From NCBI RefSeq assembly GCF_014650075.1, contig NZ_BMUG01000002.1, positions 744,001 to 808,000 on the forward strand: a DNA stretch of 64,000 nucleotides. The letters are read 5' to 3'. The notes under the pieces were generated by a model. The model worked only from the letters and a program-made list of their open reading frames with translations. It did not search any database and had not been told where the DNA came from. This document shows positions 24,899-34,137 of this stretch, one piece after another (within the stretch, counting starts at the first letter, position 1; every line of letters begins with the position of its first letter). The DNA comes from Streptomyces microflavus. GTDB lineage: Bacteria; Actinomycetota; Actinomycetes; Streptomycetales; Streptomycetaceae. Both the position numbers and the translations under genes were made by a program.

Positions 24899-25896
24899 AC
24901 AGTGTTCAGATCCGTTCGGCGGAGACCGCGTTGTCGGTGGGGACGTGGCTGATCGTGGGCGGGGCGATGCTCTACTCGATCCTGACCGTGACGCCGCTGA
25001 TGGCCGCGCACACGGCGGACCGGTGGGACTGGACGGCCCCGATTCTGCCCCTGGTGGTGGATGCCGCGGTCGTCATCGTGGTCCGCCTCGACTCCGTCCT
25101 CGCCCGCCTGGGCGGGCATGGCGGCAGGTGGCCGGTGGTCCTGCGGTGGATGACCGGCTGCATGACCCTCGCCCTCAACATCGCCGACTCCGCCCTGAAG
25201 AAAGACCTGGTCGGAGTCGCTGTCCACGCAGTCGCACCCTTGCTGCTGATCGTCACCGCGGAGACCGGACTCGCCTACCGCCGCGCCATCACCGCCGCCC
25301 AGAGCGCTCATGAGGCCCGGCAGAAAGCCGAGCAGCAGGAACGGGAGGAAGCCGCGGCGAGGAAGCGGGAGGCGGCCGAGCAGCGGGAGCGGGAAGCCCG
25401 CGAGCATGCCGCTGCTGAGGCCCGTGAACAGCGCGAGCATGAAGCCCGGTTGGCCCGTGAACAGACCGCCCGGGAAGAAGCGGTGCGGCGTGAGGAGCGC
25501 GAGCGGGCCGAGGCCCGGGAGCGTACCGAGCGCGAGGCCGCTGAACGCCGTGAACAGATGCGTGAACAGCAGCAGGCAGAGCGTGAACGCCTTGAGCGGG
25601 AAGCCTCCCAGCGCCGCGAGCGCGAGCGCCTGGAGCGCGAGCAGGCCGAGCGCAGGCAGCGGCAGGAGCGGGTTGAGCGTGAGGCCCGTGAACGCGCGGA
25701 GCTCCTGGCCGGTGGTCCGGTGAACGAGAAGCTGCCCGAGGACAAAGCCCGGCTGGTCGTCCACGCATCCTTCGGTGAAGGGCTGCCGGTTCGGGCTGCT
25801 GCGGACCTGTGCGGATGGTCGATCGGCTGGGTGTCCGCCCGCTACCAGGAACACCGCGACGGCACCGGACGCGCCCTTGAAGGCGCCTCGTCGTGA
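24895..25896 (+). CDS. DUF2637-type spread protein with long charged coil
   Basis: 333 residues from GTG 24895. Four hydrophobic segments fill the first 130 residues (TWLIVGGAMLYSILTVTPLM, ILPLVVDAAVVIVVRL and others), as in DUF2637/Spd proteins of Streptomyces conjugative elements. Residues about 140-275 form an extreme Glu/Arg/Ala coiled coil (repeated REREA/EREAAE). The C-terminal 50 residues look like a helix-turn-helix (VRAAADLCGWSIGWVSARYQE). Spd proteins help plasmids move between compartments of the recipient mycelium. Start and stop both overlap neighbours. Confidence 0.8.
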   Translation: MNSVQIRSAETALSVGTWLIVGGAMLYSILTVTPLMAAHTADRWDWTAPILPLVVDAAVVIVVRLDSVLARLGGHGGRWPVVLRWMTGCMTLALNIADSALKKDLVGVAVHAVAPLLLIVTAETGLAYRRAITAAQSAHEARQKAEQQEREEAAARKREAAEQREREAREHAAAEAREQREHEARLAREQTAREEAVRREERERAEARERTEREAAERREQMREQQQAERERLEREASQRRERERLEREQAERRQRQERVEREARERAELLAGGPVNEKLPEDKARLVVHASFGEGLPVRAAADLCGWSIGWVSARYQEHRDGTGRALEGASS

Positions 25897-26225
25897 GCGC
25901 CCTGCCCTCCTACCGGTGGCGTCTCGCCCCGGACGGGTTGGCCACCCGCCGTCAGCTTCGCGCGATGGGGCTGCGGCCGGGTGGTCAGGACGTCGTCGCC
26001 GAGGTCCACCGGCCGCGCCGACGCAAGGATCCGCTGGTCGCCTACCTGTACCGGGTCGACCGGGCCAAGCCCGTACGCACCATGACCCCCGCCCGCACCG
26101 CTGCTCTGGCGGCGGCGATGCTCGCCCGCCGCACCTGCCCCACCTGCCGCACCGATGCCGGGTACTGCATCCCGCGGTCGCTCGGCATGTGCGTGCCCTG
26201 CGCTGACAGCCCCTCTTCCTGCTGA
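25893..26225 (+). CDS. RRQRL-type zinc-binding protein
   Basis: 110 residues. Conserved RRQLRAMGLRPGGQDVVAE and VAYLYRVDRAKPVR, then a four-Cys zinc site (CPTC, GYC, CVPC). Nearly identical to the element III protein at 44932, making it one of the best-conserved transfer-operon proteins between the two elements. Starts at a GTG overlapping the previous stop. Probably binds nucleic acid or a partner protein. Confidence 0.78.
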   Translation: MSALPSYRWRLAPDGLATRRQLRAMGLRPGGQDVVAEVHRPRRRKDPLVAYLYRVDRAKPVRTMTPARTAALAAAMLARRTCPTCRTDAGYCIPRSLGMCVPCADSPSSC

Positions 26226-26244
26226 TTCGGAAGGACTCACCGCC

Positions 26245-26643
26245 GTGTTTGCTTCGCTGTTCGTGCTGCTCTACCTCGGCCACCTGCTGGCCGACTACCC
26301 GCTGCAGACCGATCACCAGGCCGCTCACAAGGCCGACCGGTCGCCCTCCGGCTGGGCTGCGAACCTCACCCACGCCGCCACCCACGTGGCCACCTGCGGG
26401 GCCGCGCTCGCCCTGGGCGCGGCCGTCCTGGACGACGTGGCCCTGTCCCTCCCGGTTGTCCTGGTGGCGCTGGGGTGGATTGGTGCCACGCACGCGTTCA
26501 TCGACCGGCGGTGGCCGGTGCAGTGGTGGATGACCCGCACCGGCCAGGTCTCCTGGGCCGCCAACGGCGGTGCCGCACACGTCGACCAGACCGCGCACAT
26601 CCTCGCCCTGGTCCTCGCCGCTCTCGCGCTCGCCGCGGCCTGA
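26245..26643 (+). CDS. DUF3307 membrane protein
   Basis: 132 residues from GTG 26245, with AAGGA upstream. Membrane segments at both ends and in the middle; the signature FLVLLYLGHLLADYPLQ-like opening (VLLYLGHLLADYPLQTDHQA) and THAFIDRRW match DUF3307. This family is common in phage and plasmid genomes but has no known activity. No counterpart is seen in element III. Confidence 0.75.
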   Translation: MFASLFVLLYLGHLLADYPLQTDHQAAHKADRSPSGWAANLTHAATHVATCGAALALGAAVLDDVALSLPVVLVALGWIGATHAFIDRRWPVQWWMTRTGQVSWAANGGAAHVDQTAHILALVLAALALAAA

Positions 26644-26684
26644 CCGCAGACATCCCGCTTCACGTACGTGCCGCACATAAACGC

Positions 26685-26723
26685 AGGGCCCGGCCCTCTC
26701 CTGGACAGATTCGGCCGGGCCCT
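26685..26723 (+). terminator. Intra-operon hairpin
   Basis: AGGGCCCGGCC pairs with GGCCGGGCCCT across a loop of about 17 bases, between the DUF3307 gene and the next gene. A hairpin is found at the comparable place in element III (45650-45693). It may reduce read-through into the traB part. Confidence 0.5.
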
Positions 26724-26750
26724 CCTACTCCGCAAGGGAGTGCGCACAGC

Positions 26751-28358
26751 ATGACGGACACCACGATCAATCCGATAGTGGCCCCCGAGGCCACACCCGA
26801 CATCCCGCCACCGACACCGGCGCCCGAGCAGAAGCCCCAACCCACCGCCCCTGCCGTGGAGCACACGCCGGGCGGGTGGCCGGTCGTTCCGCTCGCCGTA
26901 ACCGGCACCAACGCCACCACATCGGTGGTCGCTGCTGCCGCGCTGGTCGGGGGAGGCCCAGCCGCACTCGCCGTCGCCGCGACCGGCGCGGCCGTGCTCG
27001 GCACCATCGCCGTAGCCCGCAACCGCCGCGACAAGAAGAACCCCCGCAAGACCACCACCAACCGCACATCCCGCACTGCTACCGGCCTCGGATCGACCAG
27101 CCGCGCCAACCGGAACATCAGCTCCGGGCGCGTGCCGAGCCAGACCCGTAACGGGAACCCCGGCACCGGTAAGAGCACTGGTCACAGGCGAGGTAAGTCC
27201 GGTCGGGGCAGCGCTGGTTCGGCGCTGGGCTCCGGCTCATCGACCCGGCCGAAGAACAGCACGGGACCCACCCGTAAGTCCCTCGCCAAGCACGGATCAA
27301 CCGGGGCCCGGACGAACAGCGCCGGTCCGGGCAAGGGCAAGTCCGGCAGCCGTGTCGGGCAGGTCAGGGCACTGCGGGACTCGGCCCGCACCTCCGCCCC
27401 GTCCAGGGCTGGGCGCCGGTCGGAGACGGCCGGTGCGCGGCGCTCGGTCGCGGACGCCCGCCGGAACGCGAAGGACACCGCCCGCACCGGCTCGCTGAAG
27501 GGGAAGGGGGCGTTGGGCAGGGTCGTGGGTAAGGCCGCGGGCCGGATCAGCGCCGCCAAGAGCGCCGCTGTGGAGCGCAGCCGCAAGGCCCGCGACCGCA
27601 AGGCCGCCGCAACAGTCGCCTCGAAGCGGGACGCGGTCCGCAAGGCCCCCGCCCGCAAAGCGGCCCGTAGGGCGCTGCGGCGCTCCGCCGTGCGGTTTCA
27701 GGGTCGTCGTCTGCTTGCTGCTGTGTTGGCGGGGGCGTTGGGGCTGGTTGGGCTGGTGTCCACGCCGTTGGGCCGCAAGCTCGGCTGGGCCTGGCTGATG
27801 TACCCCGGGCGTCGCCTGTACGCCCGCCTGATGCGCACCGCCGAGGAACAGCGCGACCAGCGTGATGAGGCGACTATCGCCGCGCTGGGTGAGGACGAAG
27901 CGGCCGTGGATGCCGAGACGGCCGAGCAGAGCGAGCAGATCAGCGACACGGCCGAGCGGCCTGTGGGGCCGACGCCGGCAGCACCCACCACCACCGTGAT
28001 CGAGGGAGAGAACGTGTCCGGATTCAAGTTCGAGGATGCCGCCACCGAGATGCAGGCCGCGGCGATGCTCTACGAGCCCGACGGCTGCATGGAGATCCTG
28101 GCCATGGTCGATGGCCTGCCCGAGGCCCTGAGGATGATCGCCCACGTGATGCAGATCCTGGCAGAGCGCTCCGACAGTGAGTTCCCGCTGGAGAAGGAGG
28201 TCGCGGGCGGGTTCAACGACATCTACGACCTTCTGCTCAAGGCGTCCGCCGGGGCCGAGGAACTGCCCGCCATCTTCCGGCGGGTCCACGAGCAGGACAT
28301 CGCCCGCCACGAGGACCCCCGCAACGGGGCCGAGGCCGAGAAGGGATGGAACGTCTGA
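26751..28358 (+). CDS. Large basic protein preceding traB
   Basis: 535 residues; AAGGGAG lies upstream of ATG 26751. Four parts: a Pro-rich N-terminus, an Ala/Gly hydrophobic segment (about 58-90), a very basic Ser/Lys/Arg-rich region to about 315 with a second hydrophobic segment (about 324-345), and an acidic C-terminal domain (VSGFKFEDAATEMQAAAMLYE, HVMQILAERSDSEFPL). The basic part suggests DNA or cell-wall contact. It ends 1 bp before traB. I do not know an exact family; a spread/transfer accessory role is inferred. Confidence 0.6.
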   Translation: MTDTTINPIVAPEATPDIPPPTPAPEQKPQPTAPAVEHTPGGWPVVPLAVTGTNATTSVVAAAALVGGGPAALAVAATGAAVLGTIAVARNRRDKKNPRKTTTNRTSRTATGLGSTSRANRNISSGRVPSQTRNGNPGTGKSTGHRRGKSGRGSAGSALGSGSSTRPKNSTGPTRKSLAKHGSTGARTNSAGPGKGKSGSRVGQVRALRDSARTSAPSRAGRRSETAGARRSVADARRNAKDTARTGSLKGKGALGRVVGKAAGRISAAKSAAVERSRKARDRKAAATVASKRDAVRKAPARKAARRALRRSAVRFQGRRLLAAVLAGALGLVGLVSTPLGRKLGWAWLMYPGRRLYARLMRTAEEQRDQRDEATIAALGEDEAAVDAETAEQSEQISDTAERPVGPTPAAPTTTVIEGENVSGFKFEDAATEMQAAAMLYEPDGCMEILAMVDGLPEALRMIAHVMQILAERSDSEFPLEKEVAGGFNDIYDLLLKASAGAEELPAIFRRVHEQDIARHEDPRNGAEAEKGWNV

Positions 28359-28359
28359 G

Positions 28360-30453
28360 ATGACCACCACCACACAGGCCAGCTCCGGGCCGGTGTGGGA
28401 CTGGGCGGCCGGTCACGGACCCGTGACCGGCGCCCTGTCCGCCACCACCGGATGCCTCGCCCTCGCCACCACCGGGGCCGCCACCGGCATGCCCCCCGCC
28501 TGGGCCCTCACCGTCGGCGCGGCCGGCGCCATCGGCCACACCATCAGCAGCCTGCGCGAGCGCCTCTCCGCCCGCACCATCGCCATGCGCTCCGCGTCAT
28601 GGCTGGTCGGGGCGGGGTGGACGACGTGGGCCATGACCAGTGGCCCCCTCACCTGGGCCGCCCTGGGTTCCCTCGCCACGATTGGCGTCGGCATCGGAGC
28701 CGCCGCCCGCACCACCCTCCTCTATGAGGAGGCCCGGGAGCTGGAGGCCATCGCCGCCGATGAGCGCCAGGTCTCCCGTGAACTCAGTGCCGAGCGTCGG
28801 GCGATCGCGGCGGAGTGGGTGGACCGGGTCCAGCGGGTCTGCCACATCACCCTCCGCATCGTCGCGGTCGAGACGTGGCCCACGGGGACGGGGTTCACGA
28901 TCGACGCCGAACTCCCCGCCGGCGGAACCACATACGACCGCATCGCCCAGCACTCCGCCGCCCTCTCTGCCGACGCGCGGCTGCCCCACGGCTGCACTGC
29001 GGTTGCCTCCCGGGGCATCGACCAGGGGCGGGTGCTGATCGACGTGACCACGGTCAATGTCCTCGCGGAGGAGCGCACCTACCCCTCCGACTACACGCCG
29101 TTGTCGATCTACACGGGCATTCCGTGGGGGTACCGGACCAATGCGGAGGCGATCTGTGTGTTCCTGCGTGAGCAGTGCGCGCTGGTCGTCGGCCCCACCG
29201 GGTCGGGGAAGACGAACATGGTCCACGTCATCCTCGCCGGATTCGCCCGCGCCGCCGACGTTCTGACCTGGGTCATCGACCTCAACGCCGGATCCGCCGG
29301 CCTGCCCTGGGCACGGCCCGCATTCGACACCAACGGAGCCCCGGTCGACGGGGTGCGGCCCGGTGTCGACTGGCTCGCCTCCACGTATGAGGAGGCGGTG
29401 CTGATGCTCGACGCGGCCCTGGCGGTGGGGCTGCGGCGGAAGGTCGCCTACCAGGGCCTCATGGCCCAGGCGAACACCGATCAGCTCCCCATCAGCGCGA
29501 AGATCCCGCAGATCATGCTGGTGGTCGATGAGGGTGCGGAGATCCTGACCAGCACCGACCGGAACATGAAAGACCTCGCGAAGAAGATCCTTGAAGTGAT
29601 CCGGATGCTGCGGGCCATGGGTGTCCGTACGGTTCTCACCGCGCTGGGAGCCACCGGGTCCGTGCTGGGGAACCTGATGATCCGGCGCGAAGCCAAAGCC
29701 CGCGTCTGCCTCACCGGCGGGGAGACCGAGGGTATGGACCTGTCCAAGGTCTTCCCCGGCGCCCGCGGACTGCGCCCCGACCAGGCTCCTTACAAGGGGG
29801 CCGGGTTCATGGGCACTCCGGAGTCCGCGGCGGCCCTGTTCAAGGTCTGGCGCATTCTCCCGAACCAGATCCGCGACATCGTCCACGCCACCACCGACAT
29901 CCATCCCACCCTGGACGCGATCAGCGGCCAGGCCGCCGGGCCCGCCTACGCGACCCGGTGGGATGCGGACCGCACGGCGTGGATGCGCGACACCAACCAC
30001 GCTCCCAACACTGTCGCGGACGAACAGCCCTCCGCCAGTGGGGGCGGGTTGAAGCTCTCCGCCTTGCGGGGGGAGTCGGCGGAGGAGGCGTTGGCGCGGA
30101 AGTTCCGCCAGCAGATCGACGCGCAGTTCGACACCTTCACCCAACCCGCCACCCCGCAGGAGCCGGACACCAAGCGGCCCGCGCCGGCCGGGCTGAACCT
30201 GTCCGCCTTGCAGCCCGAGGACAACGCCGCCCGGCAAGCCGCCCTCGCCCTGCTCCTCGCCGCCGGACCGGACGGCACCGGAGCATCCGCGATCGCCCGC
30301 GGCCTCGCGGAGGAACACGGGACGACCCGGCAGACGGTCGTCGGCTGGCTCAAGACCTGGACCGAGGACGGCACTGCGGTCCGCGTCGGCACCGGCACCA
30401 AGACCCGCTACGTCCACCGCAACCGCACCCCCGGCAACCCCGCCGAGGGATGA
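28360..30453 (+). CDS. traB: FtsK/SpoIIIE-type DNA translocase TraB
   Basis: 697 residues. Membrane segments near 30-120 are followed by the motor domain: Walker A GPTGSGKTN near residue 285, Walker B IMLVVDEGAE near 390, and a C-terminal winged helix (ASAIARGLAEEHGTTRQTVVGWLKTW). TraB moves double-stranded plasmid DNA between mycelia as a hexamer that recognises 8-bp repeats at clt through the winged helix. A GACAAG-rich array lies immediately downstream, fitting that substrate. ATG 28360 follows directly on the preceding stop. Confidence 0.9.
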   Translation: MTTTTQASSGPVWDWAAGHGPVTGALSATTGCLALATTGAATGMPPAWALTVGAAGAIGHTISSLRERLSARTIAMRSASWLVGAGWTTWAMTSGPLTWAALGSLATIGVGIGAAARTTLLYEEARELEAIAADERQVSRELSAERRAIAAEWVDRVQRVCHITLRIVAVETWPTGTGFTIDAELPAGGTTYDRIAQHSAALSADARLPHGCTAVASRGIDQGRVLIDVTTVNVLAEERTYPSDYTPLSIYTGIPWGYRTNAEAICVFLREQCALVVGPTGSGKTNMVHVILAGFARAADVLTWVIDLNAGSAGLPWARPAFDTNGAPVDGVRPGVDWLASTYEEAVLMLDAALAVGLRRKVAYQGLMAQANTDQLPISAKIPQIMLVVDEGAEILTSTDRNMKDLAKKILEVIRMLRAMGVRTVLTALGATGSVLGNLMIRREAKARVCLTGGETEGMDLSKVFPGARGLRPDQAPYKGAGFMGTPESAAALFKVWRILPNQIRDIVHATTDIHPTLDAISGQAAGPAYATRWDADRTAWMRDTNHAPNTVADEQPSASGGGLKLSALRGESAEEALARKFRQQIDAQFDTFTQPATPQEPDTKRPAPAGLNLSALQPEDNAARQAALALLLAAGPDGTGASAIARGLAEEHGTTRQTVVGWLKTWTEDGTAVRVGTGTKTRYVHRNRTPGNPAEG

Positions 30454-30592
30454 GCGCTTGTCGCTTGTCGCCACCGGTCCGGGAAGGGCTCTGGGTGGGT
30501 CTGTGAGGGCCGGAAACGGCTTGTGACCTGCAAGGCGACAAGCGACAAGACAAGACAAGCGACAAGCCACACGACAAGCCAGACGACAAGCC
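30454..30592. repeat. Candidate clt locus of element II
   Basis: CGACAAG/GACAAG units: two in inverted orientation at 30454-30472 and at least seven direct units in 30534-30592, the densest spaced every 5-7 bp. TGACCTGCAAGG (30524-30535) abuts the direct array. Position just after traB matches clt loci of Streptomyces plasmids. Confidence 0.65.
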
Positions 30593-30635
30593 AGCACGGG
30601 CACCACCCCACACGGCGAGGGGTGGTGCCCGTGCT
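30593..30635 (+). terminator. Terminator after traB/clt
   Basis: A 16-17-bp stem on AGCACGGGCACCACCCC with about 10 bases of loop. Separates the transfer operon from the replication part. Confidence 0.7.
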
Positions 30636-30652
30636 GCTGAAGGAGCCCCGTC

Positions 30653-31117
30653 GTGCATGAAACCGCGTACGAGATCACCACCCTCACCCCCCTGCAGCCC
30701 ACCCCGAACCCCGGGATGCTGCCGACCGAGATCCCCCCGGGCGTGCAGATGGTCACCCTCCCCGGTGGCATCCGGACCCTGGCCTACACCCCGGCCCAGG
30801 CCCCGCCCGCGCCGCCCATCCCGGTCGCGCAGCCGATCCCGACATGGGCCAAGACCACCGCCCTGCTCACCCCGACGATCGGCGGCGGCATCGCCGCCGC
30901 CGGGATCGGACTCTCCTACGCAGCCCCGGGACTGATCGCCATGACCGACGCCCTCTGGGCCGCCATCGCCCTCATCGCCGCCGCAGCCATCGGCGTCCCC
31001 ATGCTCCTCCGCATCGGCCGCACCACCGCGGCCGGGAAGGGCTCGACGCACATCACGCAGAACATCACCGCGACCGGAATGTTCGGCAAAGCCAACGGAA
31101 CCATCAACCACCACTGA
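30653..31117 (+). CDS. Small two-helix membrane protein
   Basis: 154 residues from GTG 30653 with AAGGAG upstream. A Pro-rich N-terminal half (PTEIPPGVQMVTLPGGIRTL) is followed by two membrane segments (about 68-90 and 94-117) and a short polar tail ending NGTINHH. The layout is similar to the element III protein at 45271 (Pro-rich head with LPDGT, paired membrane helices), which may be its counterpart. Probably a spread-associated protein. Confidence 0.6.
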   Translation: MHETAYEITTLTPLQPTPNPGMLPTEIPPGVQMVTLPGGIRTLAYTPAQAPPAPPIPVAQPIPTWAKTTALLTPTIGGGIAAAGIGLSYAAPGLIAMTDALWAAIALIAAAAIGVPMLLRIGRTTAAGKGSTHITQNITATGMFGKANGTINHH

Positions 31118-31131
31118 CCGAAGGGACGACC

Positions 31132-31419
31132 TTGCGACTGCGACTCCGCCGCCCGCTCACCGGGTGGAACGACCGGCGCGCACTGGTACTGACCGACACC
31201 CCTCGCCCCGACTGCCCCCAGTGCCACGGCGAAGGCGGCCACGCCTACGACTACGGCGACCACAACGGCGAGTACGCCGGCACCGAGTGGGACCCCTGCC
31301 CCTGCTGGGACGAGACCCGCCGCTGGACCCTGCTCCGGCTCCCGCGCATCCCTCGCCGTGACAGGCCCGGACGAGACCCCTGGGGCGCGAACGGCTACAG
31401 CGACGAACCGCCTTTCTGA
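31132..31419 (+). CDS. Small zinc-binding protein
   Basis: 95 residues from TTG 31132, with AAGGGA upstream. Cys pairs in CPQCHGEGG and CPCW suggest a DnaJ-like zinc knuckle. The N-terminus is very basic (LRLRLRRP). It lies before the primase operon leader. Function unknown; a DNA-binding accessory is plausible. Confidence 0.5.
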   Translation: MRLRLRRPLTGWNDRRALVLTDTPRPDCPQCHGEGGHAYDYGDHNGEYAGTEWDPCPCWDETRRWTLLRLPRIPRRDRPGRDPWGANGYSDEPPF

Positions 31420-31425
31420 CATGCC

Positions 31426-31497
31426 GAGGGCGGCCCCTCTCACGCCAATGAAGCGGGCCGCCCTCATCACCAATTCAGAGAACTGGAGACCTCCAGC
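31426..31497 (+). promoter_or_regulatory. Leader of the primase-polymerase gene, element II
   Basis: An 11-bp hairpin (GAGGGCGGCCC/complement, 31426-31465) is followed by TCACCAA-TCAGAGAACTGG and the small palindrome CTGGAGACCTCCAG, which covers the ribosome site. Element III has the same arrangement at 48515-48586, with AGAGAACTGGAGACC-CCAGC conserved. Could be a terminator plus translational control. Confidence 0.6.
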
Positions 31498-32403
31498 ATG
31501 ACGCATCACGCCCCAACCGCAATGCTCGCAGCAGCCTTACAAGCCGCCGAGTACGACTGGCACGTCTTCCCCCTCCGCCCCGCCGACAAGCGCCCCGCCC
31601 TCCACGGCGAGGCCGTGTGCCCGTTGATCGGGGACTGCGCGGGCGGTCACCGCAAGTGGGAGGACCGGGCCACCATCGACCCCGACCGCATCCGCCGCGC
31701 CTGGGCCGACCGCCCCTTCAACATCGGCATCGCCACCGGACCGTCCGGGCTGCTGGTCATCGACCTGGACGTGCCCAAGCGGAACAGCAGCACGGACACG
31801 CCTTCCGGCGTGACGACCTTCACGGCGCTCTGCGAGCGCGCCGGGCAGCCCGTCCCCACCACCTACCGCACCCGGACCGCGTCCGGCGGACACCACCTGT
31901 ACTTCACCACCCCACCCGGCACCCGGTTGGGAAACAGTGCGGGCAGGCTCGGCAAGCTCATCGACACCCGCGGCCACGGCGGGTACGTCGTCGCCGCCGG
32001 GAGCTTCACCGCCACCGGCCCCTACACCGTCACCGACCCCACACCCCCCACCCCGCTCCCGGACTGGCTGCGCGCCCTCCTGGTCACTCGGAAGGCGTCC
32101 CGGGCCCTGACCGCCGTGGCGTCCTCGCCCCGCACCTCCCGGTACGCGGCTGCGGCGCTGCGGGCGGAAACCGCGACGGTACGGAGTGCTCCGACGGGGG
32201 AGCGCGACCGCACGTTGTTGTCGGCGGCGCGAGCCCTGGGGCGGTTCATCGCGTGGGGCGACCTGGACCGGCCGGTAGTGGAGGAGGCTCTTCAGGAGGC
32301 AGGGGAGGCGGCCGGCCTGTCCGCTCGCCAGTGCACCTCGACCGTGCGCAGCGGTCTGAACTGGTCCATCGCCCGCAACAGCCCGCAGGCGAGGACGGCA
32401 TGA
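31498..32403 (+). CDS. Bifunctional primase/polymerase (Prim-Pol) replication protein
   Basis: 301 residues. N-terminal Prim-Pol domain: YDWHVFPLRPADKRP, NIGIATGPSGLLVIDLDVPK (catalytic DxD), and SGGHHLYF with the basic substrate-binding residues. A C-terminal helical part (about 215-300, LGRFIAWGDLD) fits primase-associated helices. In AICEs of this class Prim-Pol replaces the RepSA initiator and works with an ATPase, here two genes downstream. Its stop overlaps the next ATG. Confidence 0.9.
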   Translation: MTHHAPTAMLAAALQAAEYDWHVFPLRPADKRPALHGEAVCPLIGDCAGGHRKWEDRATIDPDRIRRAWADRPFNIGIATGPSGLLVIDLDVPKRNSSTDTPSGVTTFTALCERAGQPVPTTYRTRTASGGHHLYFTTPPGTRLGNSAGRLGKLIDTRGHGGYVVAAGSFTATGPYTVTDPTPPTPLPDWLRALLVTRKASRALTAVASSPRTSRYAAAALRAETATVRSAPTGERDRTLLSAARALGRFIAWGDLDRPVVEEALQEAGEAAGLSARQCTSTVRSGLNWSIARNSPQARTA

Positions 32404-32750
32404 ACACCCCTCCCCGCTCCGCCCTGAAGAGCCTCACCGCGACCACTACCGGCCCCCACTCCGCCGAACCGGCCCCGGCCGCATCCGGCAGTGGTGCGCC
32501 GAAGGTCGTCGCCCGTCAGGGCGTCCCCGTTGCTGTTCTCCCTGACCCGCACGCGGTCACCGTGGCCGGCATCCGCCCGGGCCTGACGGTGCGGGGGCTC
32601 GGTCGCAACCAGATCCCCACCGCGGACTGGCTCTGCGCCTGCGGCCACCACGAACGCGCCCGCGGCCGAGACCGCGTCACCGCCCTGACCACCCGCGCCC
32701 GCGTCGACCATTGCCCGCACACCGAGCAGCACCGGAGGAACGCCGCATGA
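32400..32750 (+). CDS. Small protein between primase and ATPase
   Basis: 116 residues; ATG 32400 overlaps the primase stop and its own stop overlaps the following ATG. The N-terminal half is a disordered Pro/Ala/Ser region. The C-terminal half contains VRGLGRNQIPTADWLCACGHHERA-type residues, with Cys and His that might bind zinc. Strict coupling on both sides suggests a replication accessory subunit. Family not recognised. Confidence 0.55.
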   Translation: MNTPPRSALKSLTATTTGPHSAEPAPAASGSGAPKVVARQGVPVAVLPDPHAVTVAGIRPGLTVRGLGRNQIPTADWLCACGHHERARGRDRVTALTTRARVDHCPHTEQHRRNAA

Positions 32751-33955
32751 ACACCCCCAACCAGCCTGCCGGGCACATCGACGGTGCGGCGCTGCTGAAC
32801 GAGGTGGAAGCCTTCCACCGTCGCTTCAACGTCTTCCCCCGGGAAGCCGCCTACGTTGCCGTGGCGTTGTGGGACGCGCACGCGCACCTGCTGGACGCGT
32901 TCGACTCCACCCCCCGCCTCGCCTTCCTCTCCCCGGAACCGGGGTCGGGGAAGTCCCGGGCGCTGGAGGTGGTGGAGACGCTGGTGCCGCGCCCCATGCT
33001 CGCCGTGAACGCGCGGGCCGCAGCCTTGTTCCGGTCGGTCTCCGACCCCGCCGGGCGGCCGACGATCCTGTTCGATGAGATCGACACCGTCTTCGGTCCC
33101 AAGGCGGGGGACAACGAGGAGCTGCGCGGCTTCCTGAACGCCGGTCACCGCCGGTCCGGGGTCACCTACCGGTGCGTCGGGGACGGGGGCAATCAGACGG
33201 TGGTGGAGTTCCCCTCCTACACCGCCGTCGCGGTCGCCGGGCTCGGCTACCTGCCCGACACCATCACCACCCGCTCCGTCATCATCCGCATGCGCCGCCG
33301 AGCGAGGAACGAGACCGTGGAGCCCTTCCGGGCCAGGCTCCACGAGGCCGAGGGGCAGGCGCTGCGCGAGCGGCTCGCCCAGTGGGCCGACACCGTGCGG
33401 GAGGACATCGCGGGACGATGGCCCGAGATGCCGGAAGGTGTCACGGACCGGCCGGCGGATGTGTGGGAGCCGCTGCTGTCTGTCGCGGACGCGGCCGGGG
33501 GCGACTGGCCCAAACGCGCCCGCACCGCCTGCCTGGAGCTGGTCAACGCCGCCCGCGCGGATGACAAGGGCAGTGTCGGTATCCGGCTGCTGACCGATCT
33601 GCGGGACCACGTGATGGCGGGCATCGACCGGATGCCGACCGTCGCAATCCTGGACCGGCTCTGCGCGCTGGACGAAGCACCGTGGGCGGACATGAGCGGG
33701 AGGCCGCTCGACTCCCGGGGGCTGGCCAAGATGCTCGGGGAGTACATGACCGAGGACAACACCCCGGTCAAGGCCCGGAACATCAAGGCCGCCGGATCGG
33801 TCCTCAAGGGCTACTACGCCGCCGATCTCCACGACGCGTGGCAGCGGTACTGCCCCCCACCCCCCTCAGGAGCCGCTACCTCCGCTACCTCCGCTACCTC
33901 GCAGGTCAGCGGCCCGGAAACGGTAGCGGCAACCCTCTTCCCCTCCGCTACCTGA
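32747..33955 (+). CDS. DUF3631 replication ATPase
   Basis: 402 residues from ATG 32747. Walker A is EPGSGKSRALE near residue 65, and the Walker B-like acid is ILFDEIDTVFG near 108. The later part (RMRRRARNETVEPFRARLH onward) matches the DUF3631 region seen in primase-helicase replication proteins of Streptomyces elements. It presumably loads or acts as the helicase with Prim-Pol. The last 30 codons (Ala-Thr-Ser repeats) are encoded by the beginning of the iteron array, so gene and origin overlap. Confidence 0.82.
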   Translation: MNTPNQPAGHIDGAALLNEVEAFHRRFNVFPREAAYVAVALWDAHAHLLDAFDSTPRLAFLSPEPGSGKSRALEVVETLVPRPMLAVNARAAALFRSVSDPAGRPTILFDEIDTVFGPKAGDNEELRGFLNAGHRRSGVTYRCVGDGGNQTVVEFPSYTAVAVAGLGYLPDTITTRSVIIRMRRRARNETVEPFRARLHEAEGQALRERLAQWADTVREDIAGRWPEMPEGVTDRPADVWEPLLSVADAAGGDWPKRARTACLELVNAARADDKGSVGIRLLTDLRDHVMAGIDRMPTVAILDRLCALDEAPWADMSGRPLDSRGLAKMLGEYMTEDNTPVKARNIKAAGSVLKGYYAADLHDAWQRYCPPPPSGAATSATSATSQVSGPETVAATLFPSAT

Positions 33956-34095
33956 GCGCTACCCGCTACCGGCCCCACCCCCACCACGGGCGGGTCCGGT
34001 AGCGGCACCCACCCGCTACCGCTACCCCATCCGCTACCACGAACAGGCCCCTGACCAGGGCGGTAGCGGAGGTAGCGGAGGTAGCGGACCTGACA
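33871..34095. repeat. Iteron array, candidate replication origin of element II
   Basis: At least ten CCGCTACC units in both orientations. CCGCTACCT is repeated three times in tandem at 33873-33899, and GGTAGCGGA three times near 34062-34088. CGCAGGTCAGCGGCC (33900-33914) abuts the first tandem block and is found identically in the element III array. It lies at the 3' end of the replication module. Confidence 0.75.
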
Positions 34096-34137
34096 GGAAG
34101 GGGCCCAAGGTCCCTCACTACCTGAGGAAGGCACGTC

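Noticed and set aside
30534..30592. Origin of transfer with relaxase
   Set aside because: No relaxase gene in any element; FtsK-type TraB and repeats fit the double-stranded transfer mode, so clt is the better reading.
31498..33955. Rolling-circle RepSA-type replication
   Set aside because: The genes encode a Prim-Pol domain and a P-loop ATPase, without the His-hydrophobe-His and Tyr motifs of rolling-circle initiators.
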